Shown here one piece after another: positions 25,333 through 37,320 of a stretch of DNA of 64,000 nucleotides. Made by a program: the position numbers and the translations under genes. The stretch is from contig CM063109.1 of the NCBI GenBank assembly GCA_031841125.1, positions 1,774,321 through 1,838,320 of the forward strand, given 5' to 3'. Each line of letters begins with the position of its first letter. Position 1 is the stretch's first letter. The DNA is from Acanthococcus lagerstroemiae (lineage: Eukaryota > Arthropoda > Insecta > Hemiptera > Eriococcidae). The notes below the pieces were generated by a model. That model had not been told where the DNA came from. It made no database searches and was given only the letters and a program-made list of their open reading frames with translations.

Positions 25333-25538
25333 TGTTTAACACTGAGCGCCATGTTGCAACACGAAATTACGAAAAAACTTGAAAAATCTTTTCAGCCTAG
25401 GATAAAAGTTTTAAAATTATGCATGGCGCTCAGTGTGTTTTAAGGAAAAAGAAACCCGGCTTCGAGCTGCGCGGTGTCGCGTATCAGAAGAGCCACGCAG
25501 GCGGCAGTCGCGCAGCTTGAAGCCGGTTTCCTTAAACA
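25333..25538. repeat. Overlapping inverted repeats (hairpin cluster)
   Basis: AACACTGAGCGCCATG at about 25338..25353 is matched by the inverse CATGGCGCTCAGTGTG near 25422..25437. A second pair follows, 25434..25475 against 25508..25538, sharing AAGGAAA, CCGGCTT and GAGCTGCGCG with small differences. Single-stranded DNA or RNA could fold into two long stems. Confidence 0.6.
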
Positions 25539-26383
25539 CTAAACAGTCACCCTCCTGTAGAGCACCTCCTGTACCAACTTTATGTGCTGAGCCAAATGAG
25601 CAAATAAAAACTATTCTAACAGCTGACTAGCTGAGCGGAACGAATTGAATGAGCGCTGAAGAATTCAGGAGTCAGTATGGACTATGGTCCTAAGTCCTAA
25701 GGTCCACGGGATTCAAAAATGTCGAAAGTTGACGGCTTCCGACATTTTGCAGCCTTGTCTTTCTCATTTGTAGTGATGAGCGATAGTCGCTTCTTGGACT
25801 ATCGATAGTAAAGATAAAACAATCGATACTATCGATAGTTTATCGATAATTTATTATGTTGAGGATATCAAGAGATAACCGGCCGGCTGGCTTGGAGAAT
25901 TGCGGGTAGGGTTGTCAATGTAAAGTTTTAGTTTGTAAAGTTACATTCTTTACATGTGTAAAGAATTATGTGAAGTATTAGTGTAAAGAATGTAAAAAAT
26001 AGTAAATAATTAATTTTTTAATTATAATGTATGATTGTTATAATATTTTTGGGTATGTGTAGGTAAAAAAGAAATATAAACAACAAAAAATAACGCCTCA
26101 AATACATCTTTTCTTATTCTTTATAATTTGTATCAAGTTAAAATTATAATGAACATGGAAAATTAATATTTGATAATTCACACTCACATCATATACCCCC
26201 CCCCCCCATTAAGTATTATTTGTTGCAAAAAATTATTAACTTTATTTTTAAGAACAGTAGGCATAAAATTAAAAAAACAAAACAATAAAACAGCAACTTT
26301 GAACTGCATTAATTTATATATGTATTTAAAAAGTATCGCATCGATATGTATCTTCATTCTCAATGTGTGAAATGGAAGTTGTT

Positions 26384-26629
26384 CAACAAAAGGGAACCAA
26401 TCTACATTTGTAGACAAAATGAGTTATTAGTATCGTTGGAAAGAGCGTAAAACGTAGAATTTTTCAAAATTGGGCCCGATTCAAAAATTTGTAGGTACTT
26501 ACGTTGAAAAAAGCTTATCAGTAAACACAATGCCACATAGTTTCTACATGGCTCTTGAACTCTGAATCACGTGTTCTCAAAATGCGGATTTTGTGAGTTG
26601 GTTCCCTTTTGTTGAACAGCGTCCATACA
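26384..26629. mobile_element. Miniature palindromic element, copy 1
   Basis: GTTCAACAAAAGGGAACCAA opens the repeat and its exact inverse closes it. The sequence between is about 80 percent alike to the copy at 42273..42530, including AAAATGAGTTA and GAATCACGTGTTCTCAAAA. It is non-coding. Confidence 0.7.
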
Positions 26630-27015
26630 AAGTACAAACAGTAGTTTTTTAAAACAAAAACTGAATTGAAAATTTGAAAATTTGGTTTCTCTTTGGTGAT
26701 GCTCTAGAAAGTGATGCTGATATTTTTGTAAATTTGTTACTCTTTAATCGTTGTGATGCCACATTTGCAAAAGTTCGGCGACATATATTACAGTCCGCCA
26801 TCCACTTTGTTTTACTCCCTTCATTTATACTTTGGGTAAAGTTCAATTCAGCGTAAGTAGAAGTTTTTTAATCTGCTTTACTCATTCTAATACAGTACTT
26901 CAATACTTTTAAACAACTTATTTGAGAAACTTTATTTTCCTAAACCATCTGAGATCTGATGATTATCTTATTTACGTACTATCTTCATTTCTTTGAATAT
27001 TTAATTTTTTGACTA

Positions 27016-27308
27016 CAGTAAAACGCCGATTAACCGAACGCCAACCATCCGGAACGCCGGGGAAAAAAAAAAAAATCAGGGCCCTAATTTTTCGCCAAAA
27101 TCTCTTCTTTTATTTGTTTCTAGTCTAGTTTATTCAGTCTATTAGGGTTTCCTGGATAAATCAGGGAATTCTGAAACCAATGAGCTAAGTTTTTGGGCTA
27201 TTTTCCTTCAAAATGTGTTTTCCTCTATAAAATAAGCACATGTTTCGATGTTTCGGTTATCCGGAAAGCTTCTGACACCAATTAGTCCGTATAATCGGCG
27301 TTTCACTG
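27016..27308. mobile_element. Tigger/pogo-type miniature element with TA duplication
   Basis: Ends are CAGTAAAACGCCGATTA and, inverted, CAGTGAAACGCCGATTA. TA stands on both sides (27014..27015 and 27309..27310), as expected for the Tc1-mariner superfamily. The interior contains TTATCCGGAA motifs typical of pogo-like ends. No transposase. Confidence 0.85.
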
Positions 27309-27944
27309 TATTCTTTACATTCTGTACAATTCTTTACATTCATTACTGTAAAGAATTAAAATCATGTAATGTTGACATTGACAACCTTGATTGCCGGCAC
27401 AAGGCTGTACAACTATACTAATGATTATTCGCAGCTGAATTTTACATTATTTTGAGTTATTACGCACTTCTGTCAGATATTAGACAATAGAAATCGCAAA
27501 TTCTCTACATATTTGATACATTTTCCCCTTCGATAGTTTTGAAAAAACTATCGATACTATCGATAGTCAGATAGTCTTAAAAACCTTCGATAGTATCGAT
27601 GGTTCAATAGTTTTTACTATCGATTGCACATCACTACTCATTTTTGCAGCTTACGGACGTGACGTGCTAAGGGGCGGTTCATACGAGCGAGTAACTAGCT
27701 GCGAATTACTCGCAAAGCGAGGAAATACGAGTTGGGAATAGAGTGAATTTCTGGGCGAATGAGAACGACTATAGTCCATCCGAGTTAAGAATGTCCCGCC
27801 GTTAATCAATGGGCTAACCACACAGGAGCGGTATTCTCGAAAAGTTGTTACAGTAACCACTTATAATCATAACAACTAGTCCCAAGGTGGTGTTATGAGT
27901 GGTTTTGTTATGAGATCGAGATGTTATTCCACATTGCGGTAAAT

Positions 27945-29040
27945 TAGTGATGTCGATCATTTACTCGATCACGATCATCTCGATAAGACTCGATCTTTTT
28001 CGATCATCGAGCTCAGGGCGATCATTATGATCGATCATCTCATTATGACATGATCAATTGATCGATCATGAAGAATAAGAAAAGAGACAATTGGTAGATA
28101 AGTTCCTTTCTATTAACGACTTCCCTGAACACAGAAATGAATGCGTTTTTTAAAGTTGACTTAGAAAAGGACCTAATAGAGAATGTTTTTAGGTATTTTC
28201 TGTTTTGCTAAACATTTTCATATTTTGTACCCAACAAAGTGGAGAGGAGAGTGCATTGGCCAAAGTCATATAGATACACCAAGTTAGACGACTAGCGCGT
28301 TTCCGCGTTCTGCCGTCATGCCAGCGCGCTGCTATCGCTGAACTCCTTTGGTTGCATTGCGCGTATATGGACATTTTTACGTTTTTGCGGATTAGCTCAA
28401 AAACTATCAATTTTGATGAAAAATCGGAAAGAACTAAATTTGTTCACCTTGGAATTTCCCATCGAATGCGAGTAAATTCGAAATTTTTATGGGTAAAATT
28501 TTGAAACTGATCTTACCTGATAGAAAATAACAGGTAGAATAAATTTTGTTCTTTTCACTTTTTCATAAAACTCGACCGTTATTGAGTTAAACGCAAAACT
28601 TTGTTAGGGCTCCCAACGTTTACATTGATTTCACGGCAGTCGAACGCTGCCAGCGCTGCTATCGGGATAAATTATCGTAACATACGAAGTTTAACATTGG
28701 TTAAATGGAGAGTCGAATGACTTGGTGTATCTATATGACTTTGGCATTGGCATTGATAGTATTCGGACTGTGCAAACAACAACAACAACGCCGAAACCAA
28801 ACCCAACTGATAAGCGACAGATGATGGTTACTTTGACTCTCATAAGAAAAACACATATTTTTGAGATGGAAATGAATATCGGTCTGTTGTATGCCTTTGG
28901 GTACTTGACATTGTAGTTTGTGATCGATCATCAGAAAGATCGATCATTTTCCAGTGTGATCAATCATGATCGATCTTACTGGAAAATGATGATCGATTGA
29001 TCATGATCGATCATGGTTTTTGTAATGATCGACATCACTA
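27945..29040. mobile_element. hAT-like element with exact 8-bp target duplication
   Basis: TAGTGATGTCGATCATT forms both inverted ends, and CGGTAAAT flanks it exactly (27937..27944 and 29041..29048). Subterminal regions are made of repeated GATCGATCAT words. The interior has no transposase and holds the nested element at 28260..28744. Confidence 0.9.
28260..28744. mobile_element. Nested inverted-repeat element, 6-bp target duplication
   Basis: CCAAAGTCATATAGATACAC starts the segment and its inverse ends it; the termini pair over about 26 bp. CATTGG stands directly outside both ends (28254..28259 and 28745..28750). It is non-coding, and the third level of insertion at this site. Confidence 0.75.
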
Positions 29041-29360
29041 CGGTAAATGGATAACAACCGGTAACAACTCATAACAACTGTTTATAACAACGGTTGTCAT
29101 CACAACATCGCATAACAACTTTTCGAGAATAGTAGTCCAGACGTCCAGAACGCGCAGTTGTTGGACATTAGCACCATTCAACAATGGGCAAAGTCGTTCA
29201 CTAGTTTGAAGTGATGTGGACAATTTGCAAATTATTTTTTTATTTATCATGAAAATAAAATATGAAATGCACGGCCGTGTGTTATAGTCTGGGATTCGAT
29301 GCACCGCAAAACGATAATTTTAACACAAATATAGGTCCATTCCTCAACTGTTTTATTCGA

Positions 29361-29521
29361 CTAAAGTCTGTTCCAACTAACCTATACAACATGCAATCCG
29401 CAATACACCTCTAACGTAGATAGTTCGGGTGATCGAGGGGTATGGTGTGCGGAGTGCTGTCACACGAAATACATTTTGCCCCTTCAAAATTTGTTTACAG
29501 GTTAGTTGGAACGGACTTTAG
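29361..29521. mobile_element. Short inverted-repeat element
   Basis: CTAAAGTCTGTTCCAACTAA is answered by the inverse TTAGTTGGAACGGACTTTAG at the other end, with one mismatch. The 160-bp body is non-coding. A TA duplication is possible but not certain. Confidence 0.65.
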
Positions 29522-32188
29522 AACTTACTAATAGCGGATAGCGGCTTCGCGGTTTGCGTTCGTTGGTTCGTTCTTTGTTCACAGAGTTTGATCGTGATTT
29601 CGTGATTCGTGAATTATCAAATTAATCGTGACTCACGATTTATGTCAGTTGATGCACCATCTGACAACGTTGCAAACTACATTGTAGTGGTCGTCAATTT
29701 TGGTAACTGTGTTTCGCGTTAGGTTAGGGTTATGTGTTTAGTTTGTGCTGGGCGACGGAATCCGAATATGTTCGTTGGATTCTGGAAATTTTGTTTCTGG
29801 TTGTAAATTGGTAGTTTGATGTGTGAAAAGTTTCAAAAGACTACGGGCGATTTCGTCAAAGTTGGTGCGTTTTAAAATTTGATCGGCTTATTCTTCTGGT
29901 TTCCAGTTGCAGTTTAAAATAGTCTCCGACTTACATAGTACTCGGAAGATACTCGTAATTTGATGTTACAGGGTGTTCGAAAACCGTCTCAGCAATGTAG
30001 ACGAAAACTCGAAATGAGCGCATTTTCAAATTAAATTATTTAAATTTTCAGTCCGAGTGTTCTGTGTAGTGCGCGAAAATTCCGATATCGTAGTTCACAG
30101 TCGACCCAGTTAAACCGGTAAGCGTAATCATCATTGTATTCGCTTCTGTATCATGTTTCCGTTCGAATGCGAAGATAGTACATATGTAATATAATGAAAT
30201 GATACGTAATGTCCTCTCCGTGGGTATCGATTTCCACCTCGGTGAAGTACGAGACACGGCGCGAAAATGTCGAATATTTTCGAAGAATTGGGTGTGGCTT
30301 TAAGCGTTGCAAATGTGTAACTAATTGCATAGAGGTTATCGCGTATGTTGACTCGAACTGTCCCCGAAAAGTATTATCCGAGGAATCTCAGTACTTGGTT
30401 TCGCGACGTCAACATCGTCGCTCGGATGGCGATTAGATATTACGTATTTGTGTACGGATAGCGAGCGAAAACTCGAGATACGTTCGGTTTCTCTTCGAAT
30501 GTGTCCCCGGAGTAGCGTAATTTTTTCGGAAAGGGCCAGTGTTGCGTGACCTTAGAGCTATACAACGTCCGGTGCTAGATTGTCCGTTTGCTCGTGCGCC
30601 CGTTTCGGAACTGTATTACGTGGAGAATACCGTCGAGTATTTTGCGAGGTACAAGCTTGTCTGAATTCGGCGCTCGGCAGATTAGTGGATCTCTCGATGT
30701 GCATCGATGTTCGATCACAATGTACGAGTATCAATATTTGTGGACTGGTCGGTGAATGCCGGCTGATAATCTCCGTTTGCCTTTTTTCATGGCCTGGTGA
30801 ACCAGTTCGAATTCTCGGGTTCCGTCTCACAGTGACTAGGGTCCCGAATGTAGAAGAGTAATAATTTATAACCGAGTGTTACAAATATTCGGTTACCAAA
30901 TGATAATTCGGCTCCTCTGTACCGGTATTTATCCACTGATTCGTACATGAGTATTCGTTATTAGGTATACGTTTTGTCTGCGCTGTTGTATTCTTATTCG
31001 TCGTTACATTATCAGTTGGCTGTTCTCGTAAATTTTAGTTATCGTTCGCGTAATTTACCAAATTTGCCGTGCGGAAACCCGAGGGACGCAAATTTATAAT
31101 TGCAACCGGTAATGGAAAATATAGACGTTTTAATCATTCGGTTGTGTGGGAATACGACTGTGTATAACCGCGAACATGAACCACCAGAGTAGAGTAGAGC
31201 AGAGCAGAACAGAACAGAAGCGAACAGAGCAGCGCGTTTCGCTGTCCGACTTGATTCGCCTCGTTGTTCAAATTAAACTTATTAACTAACAACTAACGTA
31301 ACGCACGGTATTTATCATCTCTTCGTTGCTCCTATGACGCGATCTTTAGTTTTTATTATTCATCGAGGTTATTGTTTCGGAGTCAGAGGGTTAAACGAGC
31401 CATAATTTGGTATCTTGATATGCGGGCCACCGCTTTCGATAACCTTTCCGCCGCTTTTATCGGCATCGTCGCGCCGCATCGCAACATTGGTTTAGATTCA
31501 CGACTGCCCGGCCGGGGGCCGGCACTCGTTAGCCGCTGAAGACCACTCGTTCTCAGAATCGAGAATCTCATTACACGCGCACTTGTACGGTACCGTACTG
31601 TATCCTGGGGCATCGTGTCGTATCGTATGCATTGTATGTAGGTAGGTAGGTATTATCACAACAACATAGGCGTTAGCGTCAACGCCATCGCGCTCCTAGG
31701 TACTGCAACAGTTGATCGCTCGAATCGCCGTTTCTTGTGATTTCATTTAAAATCTAAAACCGAACGAACGGGAAATAAATAATATGTAACTACCGAAAAC
31801 TAACGCGACGAATGTAGTGGCATCCGGAAGGAGTCACATCTTCGCACTTGTCGATGATCGGTGCCGCGTGAACGAGTGAAATTGCAAGAAACAACCTACC
31901 TACCTGCCTACCTATAAATTTACACGCTGAAATAATAATGAAATTCATCTGCCTCTGGTTCGCTCGGCCTAATAATAACCCGTATTCTTCTTCTCGTATT
32001 CCGTCTAGTTCTACAAAATCAGCCTACGACGTATGCACTCGTATTTAGGAAATACTGTAGATAGATGATATTAGATACGCTATTTTTCGATTCATGGACG
32101 AATGACTCAGACGTTATCTTCCACCGATCGATATTCGGACGACAAAATTTATTATCGAAATTTACAACCGATCTACAGGCATTTTTCA
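29522..32188. other. CpG-richer intergenic sequence, no gene assigned
   Basis: This block is less AT-rich and poorer in recognisable transposons than its left side. A GAGTAGAGCAGAACAG-type degenerate repeat lies at about 31188..31235. The GC-rich 31383..31613 interval is open on both strands but not recognised. It may hold regulatory DNA or untranslated exons of a gene outside my recognition. Confidence 0.35.
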
Positions 32189-32640
32189 AAAGTGATGATG
32201 ATAAGGTTATCAGTCTTGCGACCGGTTTGATGCAGCTCTCCATTTCTCCCTGTCTTGTGCAAGTTCTTTCATTTCGTAATAAAACTGACATTTCACATCC
32301 TTGATTATCTGCTGAATATACTGGAATCTTGGTCGACCTACTCAGTTCTTTCTTTCCACTCTTCTTTGGAGCAGCAGTGATATTATTCCTGGGTGCCTTA
32401 AATTATGCCTATTAGTTTATCTCTCCTTCTCTTCAGATAATTCCAAATACCCATTTTACCTCCAACTCTGTTAATTACTTCCTCATTTCTTACCTTTTCC
32501 GTCCATTTGATGCGAAGTATCCGCCTGTAGCACCACATCTCAAGAGCTTCGATCCTTCTCTTCTCTGGTTTTCCTGTGATCCAAGTTTCACATCCATACA
32601 AGGCTACACTACAAACATATGTAAGTTTTCAAGAACAATT
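32189..32640 (-). pseudogene. RTE-like LINE, 3' end of reverse transcriptase
   Basis: The minus strand reads YGCETWITGKPEKRRIEALE followed by MWCYRRILRIKWTEKVRNEE, the conserved region after the polymerase core in RTE/BovB-like and craniofacial-development-like retrotransposons. After frameshifts it ends in DREKWRAASNRSQD and a stop at 32212..32210, then an ATCATC microsatellite tail (32189..32204). The 5' portion is missing and the frame is broken, so it is dead. Confidence 0.85.
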
Positions 32641-32849
32641 TTTTGATTTCCAGTTCTATTTTTGTTTTGAAAAGGTTACTTTTTATATAAAATGCTAATT
32701 TGGCTTGTACTATTCTACTTTTAATGTTCCTTTTACTCCTTCCGTCTTTTTTTCAAAAGTACCTACTTGATAACTGTTATCGAATCAGAAGTGAGAATGG
32801 TTACCATTAATGAAATTTAAATCCATATTTCCTGCTTTAAACGTTCAAT

Positions 32850-33321
32850 CAGTCAGGTGCCGTACCCCATTGCCGGATGTTGGCGGTCGCGGTTTCTGAC
32901 GCGAGACTTTCCTGGGCAGGGTTAGTCGGGGTAGTTTGTCGTTGCTTTCCCCATGGTTTGTTGCGTTAGACTTTTCCTTCTCTATGCCAAAGAGTGTGCA
33001 GCTGCAATTCGCTTACCTTACTAGCCACGTGTTAGCACAACTTTGAGTAAGCTGGCCACGACGTGCACATACCAGTATCAATCTTTTTTCAAGTCCAGTG
33101 GTAACATGCCCTGCAGTTGTAGTGCCCTGTTCGTTCGAACTGGCGGGGGTTACAGGACGCGTTATCTTTCCACCTCGATTGATAATGTTGTCGCTGTGTT
33201 TGCTAAGATGTTAGCGGGGATGTATTCGAATAGCTTTAGCTTTCCGGCGTTTGTGGATTTCGAACTCGAGACGCAAGGATTGCCGAATCGGGTACGTTAA
33301 CCACTCGGCCACACAGCGACT
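32850..33321 (-). mobile_element. tRNA-headed SINE, copy 1
   Basis: Read leftward from 33321, the head GTGTGGCCGAGTGGTTAACG looks like an A box of a tRNA-Ser/Leu, with a TCGAGTTCGAA B-box-like element 40 bases on. The body from 33175 down to 32850 is clearly homologous, in opposite orientation, to 35410..35720 (shared CAATCGAGGTGG, GTTCGAAC/GTTCGAGC, TAGCCACG and GGTTAGTCGGG-type words). No flanking duplication was recognised. Confidence 0.65.
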
Positions 33322-35409
33322 CTACCGGACCAAATTGGGACCCCCTGAAACAAAATTGCGGTTCTCAGAGACCATCGGCTATGTCGAGGGATAGCCACTC
33401 GTGATGTAGGCAACTGACCATCGACAAATCGAACGTTTTCTCTCGCCGACCATTCGAAGAAAAAAATTGGCTAGAAACTCGGGCTGTGGATAGGAGTCGT
33501 TATAATGCCCTCTTTCTGAGAGTCTGAGGCTTCTGTCCGATTGGTCGCGCATTTTATTTCAGCGCGTTTTAACAGTTGATACGTATCCTCTCTCTTTTTG
33601 GGCCAGCCGTATCAAATTCTTTTTTTTTAAATCATTATCTAATTTGTAGGATCATACGGCTGGCACACGGAGTAGAAACATTATTGAATTGCGTTGTAAC
33701 GTGGTCAATACGGATCATAGTTTTCCATTTGGGCTTCGACCTTTTCTACGCGTCTTGTTGTTGATCAGAGGTCGCCGCCGCCGCCTTTCTTACGTTTTTT
33801 ACATGCAGGTTACGAGCAAATTGTAGCAGCTATATGTGAAAATAGTCGAATTAGGTTGCACATCTCCCATCACTACCTCGCCTCTTAGTTTACCAGTTAC
33901 GATTGAATCGATTTCTTCATCTCGCCGCCATTGTTCGATCGTCCCGCTGGATTCTGAAGAGCGTTCTTGCGGTGCAAGTGTCGATGGAATCGCGTCGAAT
34001 GTCGATGTCGATGTTGATTGGCTCGTGGTGCGCGCGTCGCACGACTATGCAAATTGCACGGCGCAATACTTCCGATACCTACTCGTATTTATCCGTTGCA
34101 TATTAATTTTGGGAATCCTTCGTTCGTTAATTTGCGAAAATTAATGGCCTCGTAAGCCGCGTAATTAAGAAAATTATTCTCGTACTTATATACGGTCGCC
34201 GATCCGATCGGAGTAATAAACTGGTCGATTCGATTTAGTCGGTGTTAGGTCGTAGGCCCACCTGGTCGTGTTTTTATAGCCCAAGCCCTTCTCGTTTATA
34301 ATTATTATTGTTCGTTCGTTTCTTTGGAATTACCTTTGCATCTTTATTTTTTCGTGTTCGTTGACTGTATCGCGATATCGTGAATTTACCCGTTCGTCTT
34401 CTCCACCCGTTATCGAGTTGGTGGAAAACGATATTTTCATTGTCATCGCATCAGCCACTACCTAAATGTACGACTCGGAACGTTTTCCTATTCGGTAGTC
34501 ACCGTTACACGCGTAAAGGTTATTCAACCGGTCGGCATCGGTATCGGTAGGTACCGGATGCCTATGCCAGTGCCAGTGCCGGTGATAGTGACAGTATCAG
34601 TGTCACTTAATGCTAGCGCCTGTTGTATCTGATTTGGGGTTTGTTTTTTACCATCATTGTTAGGCGTACACACGCATGCACGTATATACGTGGTAGGCAT
34701 ACAATGTTACCTAGCTTAGCTAATATGTACTACCAAATACCATCTTCACTCTCTGCCACGAAAATCACCTTCTTACACCGTGTACCGTACATTGTACTCG
34801 TACGCCGGAATTAGTTGACCGCCGTTTTCAATGCAATCTAGCTAATACTATATATACACAATATGGGTCACTCTGCGTCACTTCGACCGATAAATAACGC
34901 TGTGGGCACTCGACTCCTCGATTTTTATCCAACTGGCCGGCCGGCCAGATAGGCTTCGATGTACTCCGATTGTATAGCAGTGAAGTCGTTCAACAAAATA
35001 CACGTTTATTCGTTCTCGAGTTTTCTATATTTTTCAATAATAGCTGTCTTCGGAGTACACAGTCGATTGTTTCATAGCATATATCTTGCGACAGAATCTG
35101 AGTAGCATTGCTGTATATCTGTCGACGGTGCTAAAAGGTCTGCAACAACTCGAAAGATTTTTTTATCTCTCGAGGATGGAATAGCGACTCGAAATACTGT
35201 TTATCGTTCGTAAAACCTTTTAATATCAACATTTAAAGAAAAACGACATTTAGTGGATACGCCGTATGATACGTTCCATATATAACTCGATACGGTCGGA
35301 AATCCGAATTTTGGGTTATTACTTATGTATTTTACCTCTGACGCTCCAGTCTCGCTAGCCTTTCCTATCTTATAAATATTCGACGTGTCTTCCGTGAACA
35401 GAGCGACTA
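33322..35409. other. Intergenic sequence, nothing assigned
   Basis: CpG-containing unique sequence. A short GCCAGTGCCAGTGCCGG-type run lies near 34566..34590. No exon with supporting similarity was found. Confidence 0.35.
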
Positions 35410-35725
35410 CAGTATCAATCGAGGTGGATTATAGCGCACCCTGTAACCCTCCCCCCCCCTGTTCGAGCGAAGAAGGCGCTACAATCGCAGTGCGTATTAT
35501 CACCAGATCTAAAAGACTGATGCTGTCGTGAGAACCCGTGGCTAGTAAGCGAACTGCGGCTGCACATCCTTCGGCATGGAGAAGGGAAACTCCAATGCAA
35601 CAAAAGCTTCGGGAAAAGGCAATAACAATCTGACCCGACTAACCTGCTAGGAGAGTCGCGCGTCAGGAACCGCGATCTGTCTTGTGTCCGGCATCGGGCA
35701 CGGCATTTAGAAGAAGAAGGGTTAT
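35410..35725 (+). mobile_element. SINE copy 2 (headless) with GAA tail
   Basis: This is the inverted relative of the body of 32850..33321. It begins at TCAATCGAGGTGG, lacks the tRNA-like head and ends in AGAAGAAGAAGG, which is probably the 3' tail. A C9 run sits at 35451. Confidence 0.65.
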
Positions 35726-37000
35726 TGTCTCTGCGTTACTCGAATAGACACGGATAATTCCGTCTCCTCTTATCCCACGAAAATGTTCTAGGATCCGAAA
35801 GAAGGCGAACAGGGATATTCGGGGAAATACGCAAACATCGGTGTTAGCGAGAGGGTTGGTTCGTGAATCGGCCAACAGACTAAAACCCCGAAAATGTTTG
35901 ATCGCGAATATTCGTTGATATTCGTCGGGTATTAGCTCGCGAAGTGTAATATATCCGTTGCCCGTATTTCAGGAGGTTTTAAGAGTCAGATACGTGTCTC
36001 AATGTTTTAGGTGGATAGAAAAATTTACTCCGATTTCTCGTGACTTGAAAACGGAAAAGATAAAAAGAACGCGATCCCTCCGTTGCTGGTTGGTGGGTAC
36101 ATACTATTGGAATATGTTGCGGCATGAATTTCTAGTTTCGATATCGTTTATCTTCATTTCCAGAGTAAATCATTTCGTTCGAACTTCCTACCTTCTGGGT
36201 AAAAAACATTGAATAATTAGCGCAAGAATGTCATTACACGGTAAAATTCCGCACCCTTAAACTCGGGGATTAACGAGACTGAGGAAAGCTTTTAGAAACA
36301 TATGTTCCTTTGTATGTAAGATACCCTTTCTCTTGCCCACATAACATTCATCAATCATTTATTATTTATTTACTACTACTGTCCCCTTCTATAGCCAAAA
36401 CTGACCAGATTAGGAGGGGACAATGTACAATGTGTATTGCAATTTTTCCACTATTAATTGAAGAATACGAGGGGCTGGGAAAATGATGAAAAATAATCTG
36501 CCTGGAGGACTGATGGGAGTGGTACCCTGAAAATACTGGAAGCAAATGAACGGTATAGGGGAAGAAGAAAATGACAATGCAAATGACGATGAAGAGGAGC
36601 GTTAGAGTGTAGGGAAAGGGAGAGAGGGAGATAGTCATTGATTCCAAGCTGGCTCAGAGGCCGATAAATGTTTCTGAATGACGTTACTAAATGCCTTACG
36701 ATTCATAAAGCAAATATTCACCTCTGCATTTGCTGTGGCTAACTCATTGTTAAGACAGAGTATGCCGTAGAAGCCGGAGTTATATCCTTTGGTACAGAAA
36801 AAAGAGCACTGTCTACTAAAAGAGTTCACTATCCTCGACTCTTTCATTAATAATGTTCCACAAGAATAACATAGATGATAATAGTTTTCGTTTATTACTT
36901 AGACTCGTCACTCTAAACCCCTGCAATAGTTTAGTATAATTTAGATTGTATGAGTAATGTGTAAATAGATTGTGATATGAATATTTCCAAAATGTTTTTT
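35726..37000. other. Intergenic sequence with a duplicated 80-bp segment
   Basis: About 36283..36362 recurs in similar form at 37674..37752 (shared GATACCCTTTCTCTTGC and TTCATCAAT). I found no coding exon here. Confidence 0.4.
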
Positions 37001-37320
37001 AGATTTTTTCAATTCTGTGGCTCCTAGATAATTGCGTTAAATTCCAAAATTGATTTTACCAAAGCAAAAAATAATAGTTTCATATTTCTTGTAATTAACG
37101 CTGTTCCTTTTAATAAAATCGGTTATTCTTTTACATTTTGAGGTGATGAAATCTATGTGTCTGGAAAATGATAATCTGCTATTCAGTAGTACACCGAGGG
37201 GTCTTACTTTCTGAATACTTGGCAGTCTGTAATCTCCTATTGTATAAGGATATAGCAAGGGCTCCGGATTTATTGAAGGGCTGTAGATTCCAATCGCTCC
37301 AACAAACAATAGAATTCAGA
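37001..37320 (-). pseudogene. Jockey-type LINE reverse-transcriptase fragment
   Basis: The minus strand encodes PLGVLLNSRLSFSRHIDFI followed by KCKRITDFIKRN, the LGVxLDxxLxFxxHI block that follows the catalytic core in Jockey-like reverse transcriptases. It is preceded by YTIGDYRLPSIQKV. Only about 90 residues remain, without the catalytic YADD part. Confidence 0.65.

Larger units (their letters stand above)
25907..27389. mobile_element. Nested hAT-like element with GGTTGTCAATGT termini
   Basis: The left end TAGGGTTGTCAATGT pairs with the inverted right end CAAGGTTGTCAATGT. The flanks ATTGCGGG (25899..25906) and ATTGCCGG (27390..27397) match in 7 of 8 positions. CTTTACA words fill both ends. 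It carries a palindromic repeat (26384..26629) and a Tigger-type miniature element (27016..27308), and has no coding capacity. Confidence 0.65.
25771..27636. mobile_element. hAT-like element, outer shell of a nested cluster
   Basis: Ends are TAGTGATGAGCGATAGTCG on the left and, inverted, TAGTGATGTGCAATCGATAG on the right. CTCATTTG (25763..25770) and CTCATTTT (27637..27644) flank it, a 7-of-8 target duplication. Subterminal zones are rich in ATCGATAG. No transposase is left. It contains the elements at 25907..27389 and 27016..27308. Confidence 0.75.
27831..29132. mobile_element. Inverted-repeat element split by a hAT insertion
   Basis: TATTCTCGAAAAGTTGTTA near 27832 is repeated in exact inverse near 29113..29131. 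The bases next to both ends are rich in GTTGTTA/TAACAAC words. The middle is occupied by the 27945..29040 hAT-like element. Without that insertion the host element would be about 200 bp. Its superfamily is unknown. Confidence 0.65.

Noticed and set aside
33255..33321. Second tRNA-like sequence
   Set aside because: Continuous with a dispersed body repeat; no convincing cloverleaf with paired acceptor stem. Called a SINE head.
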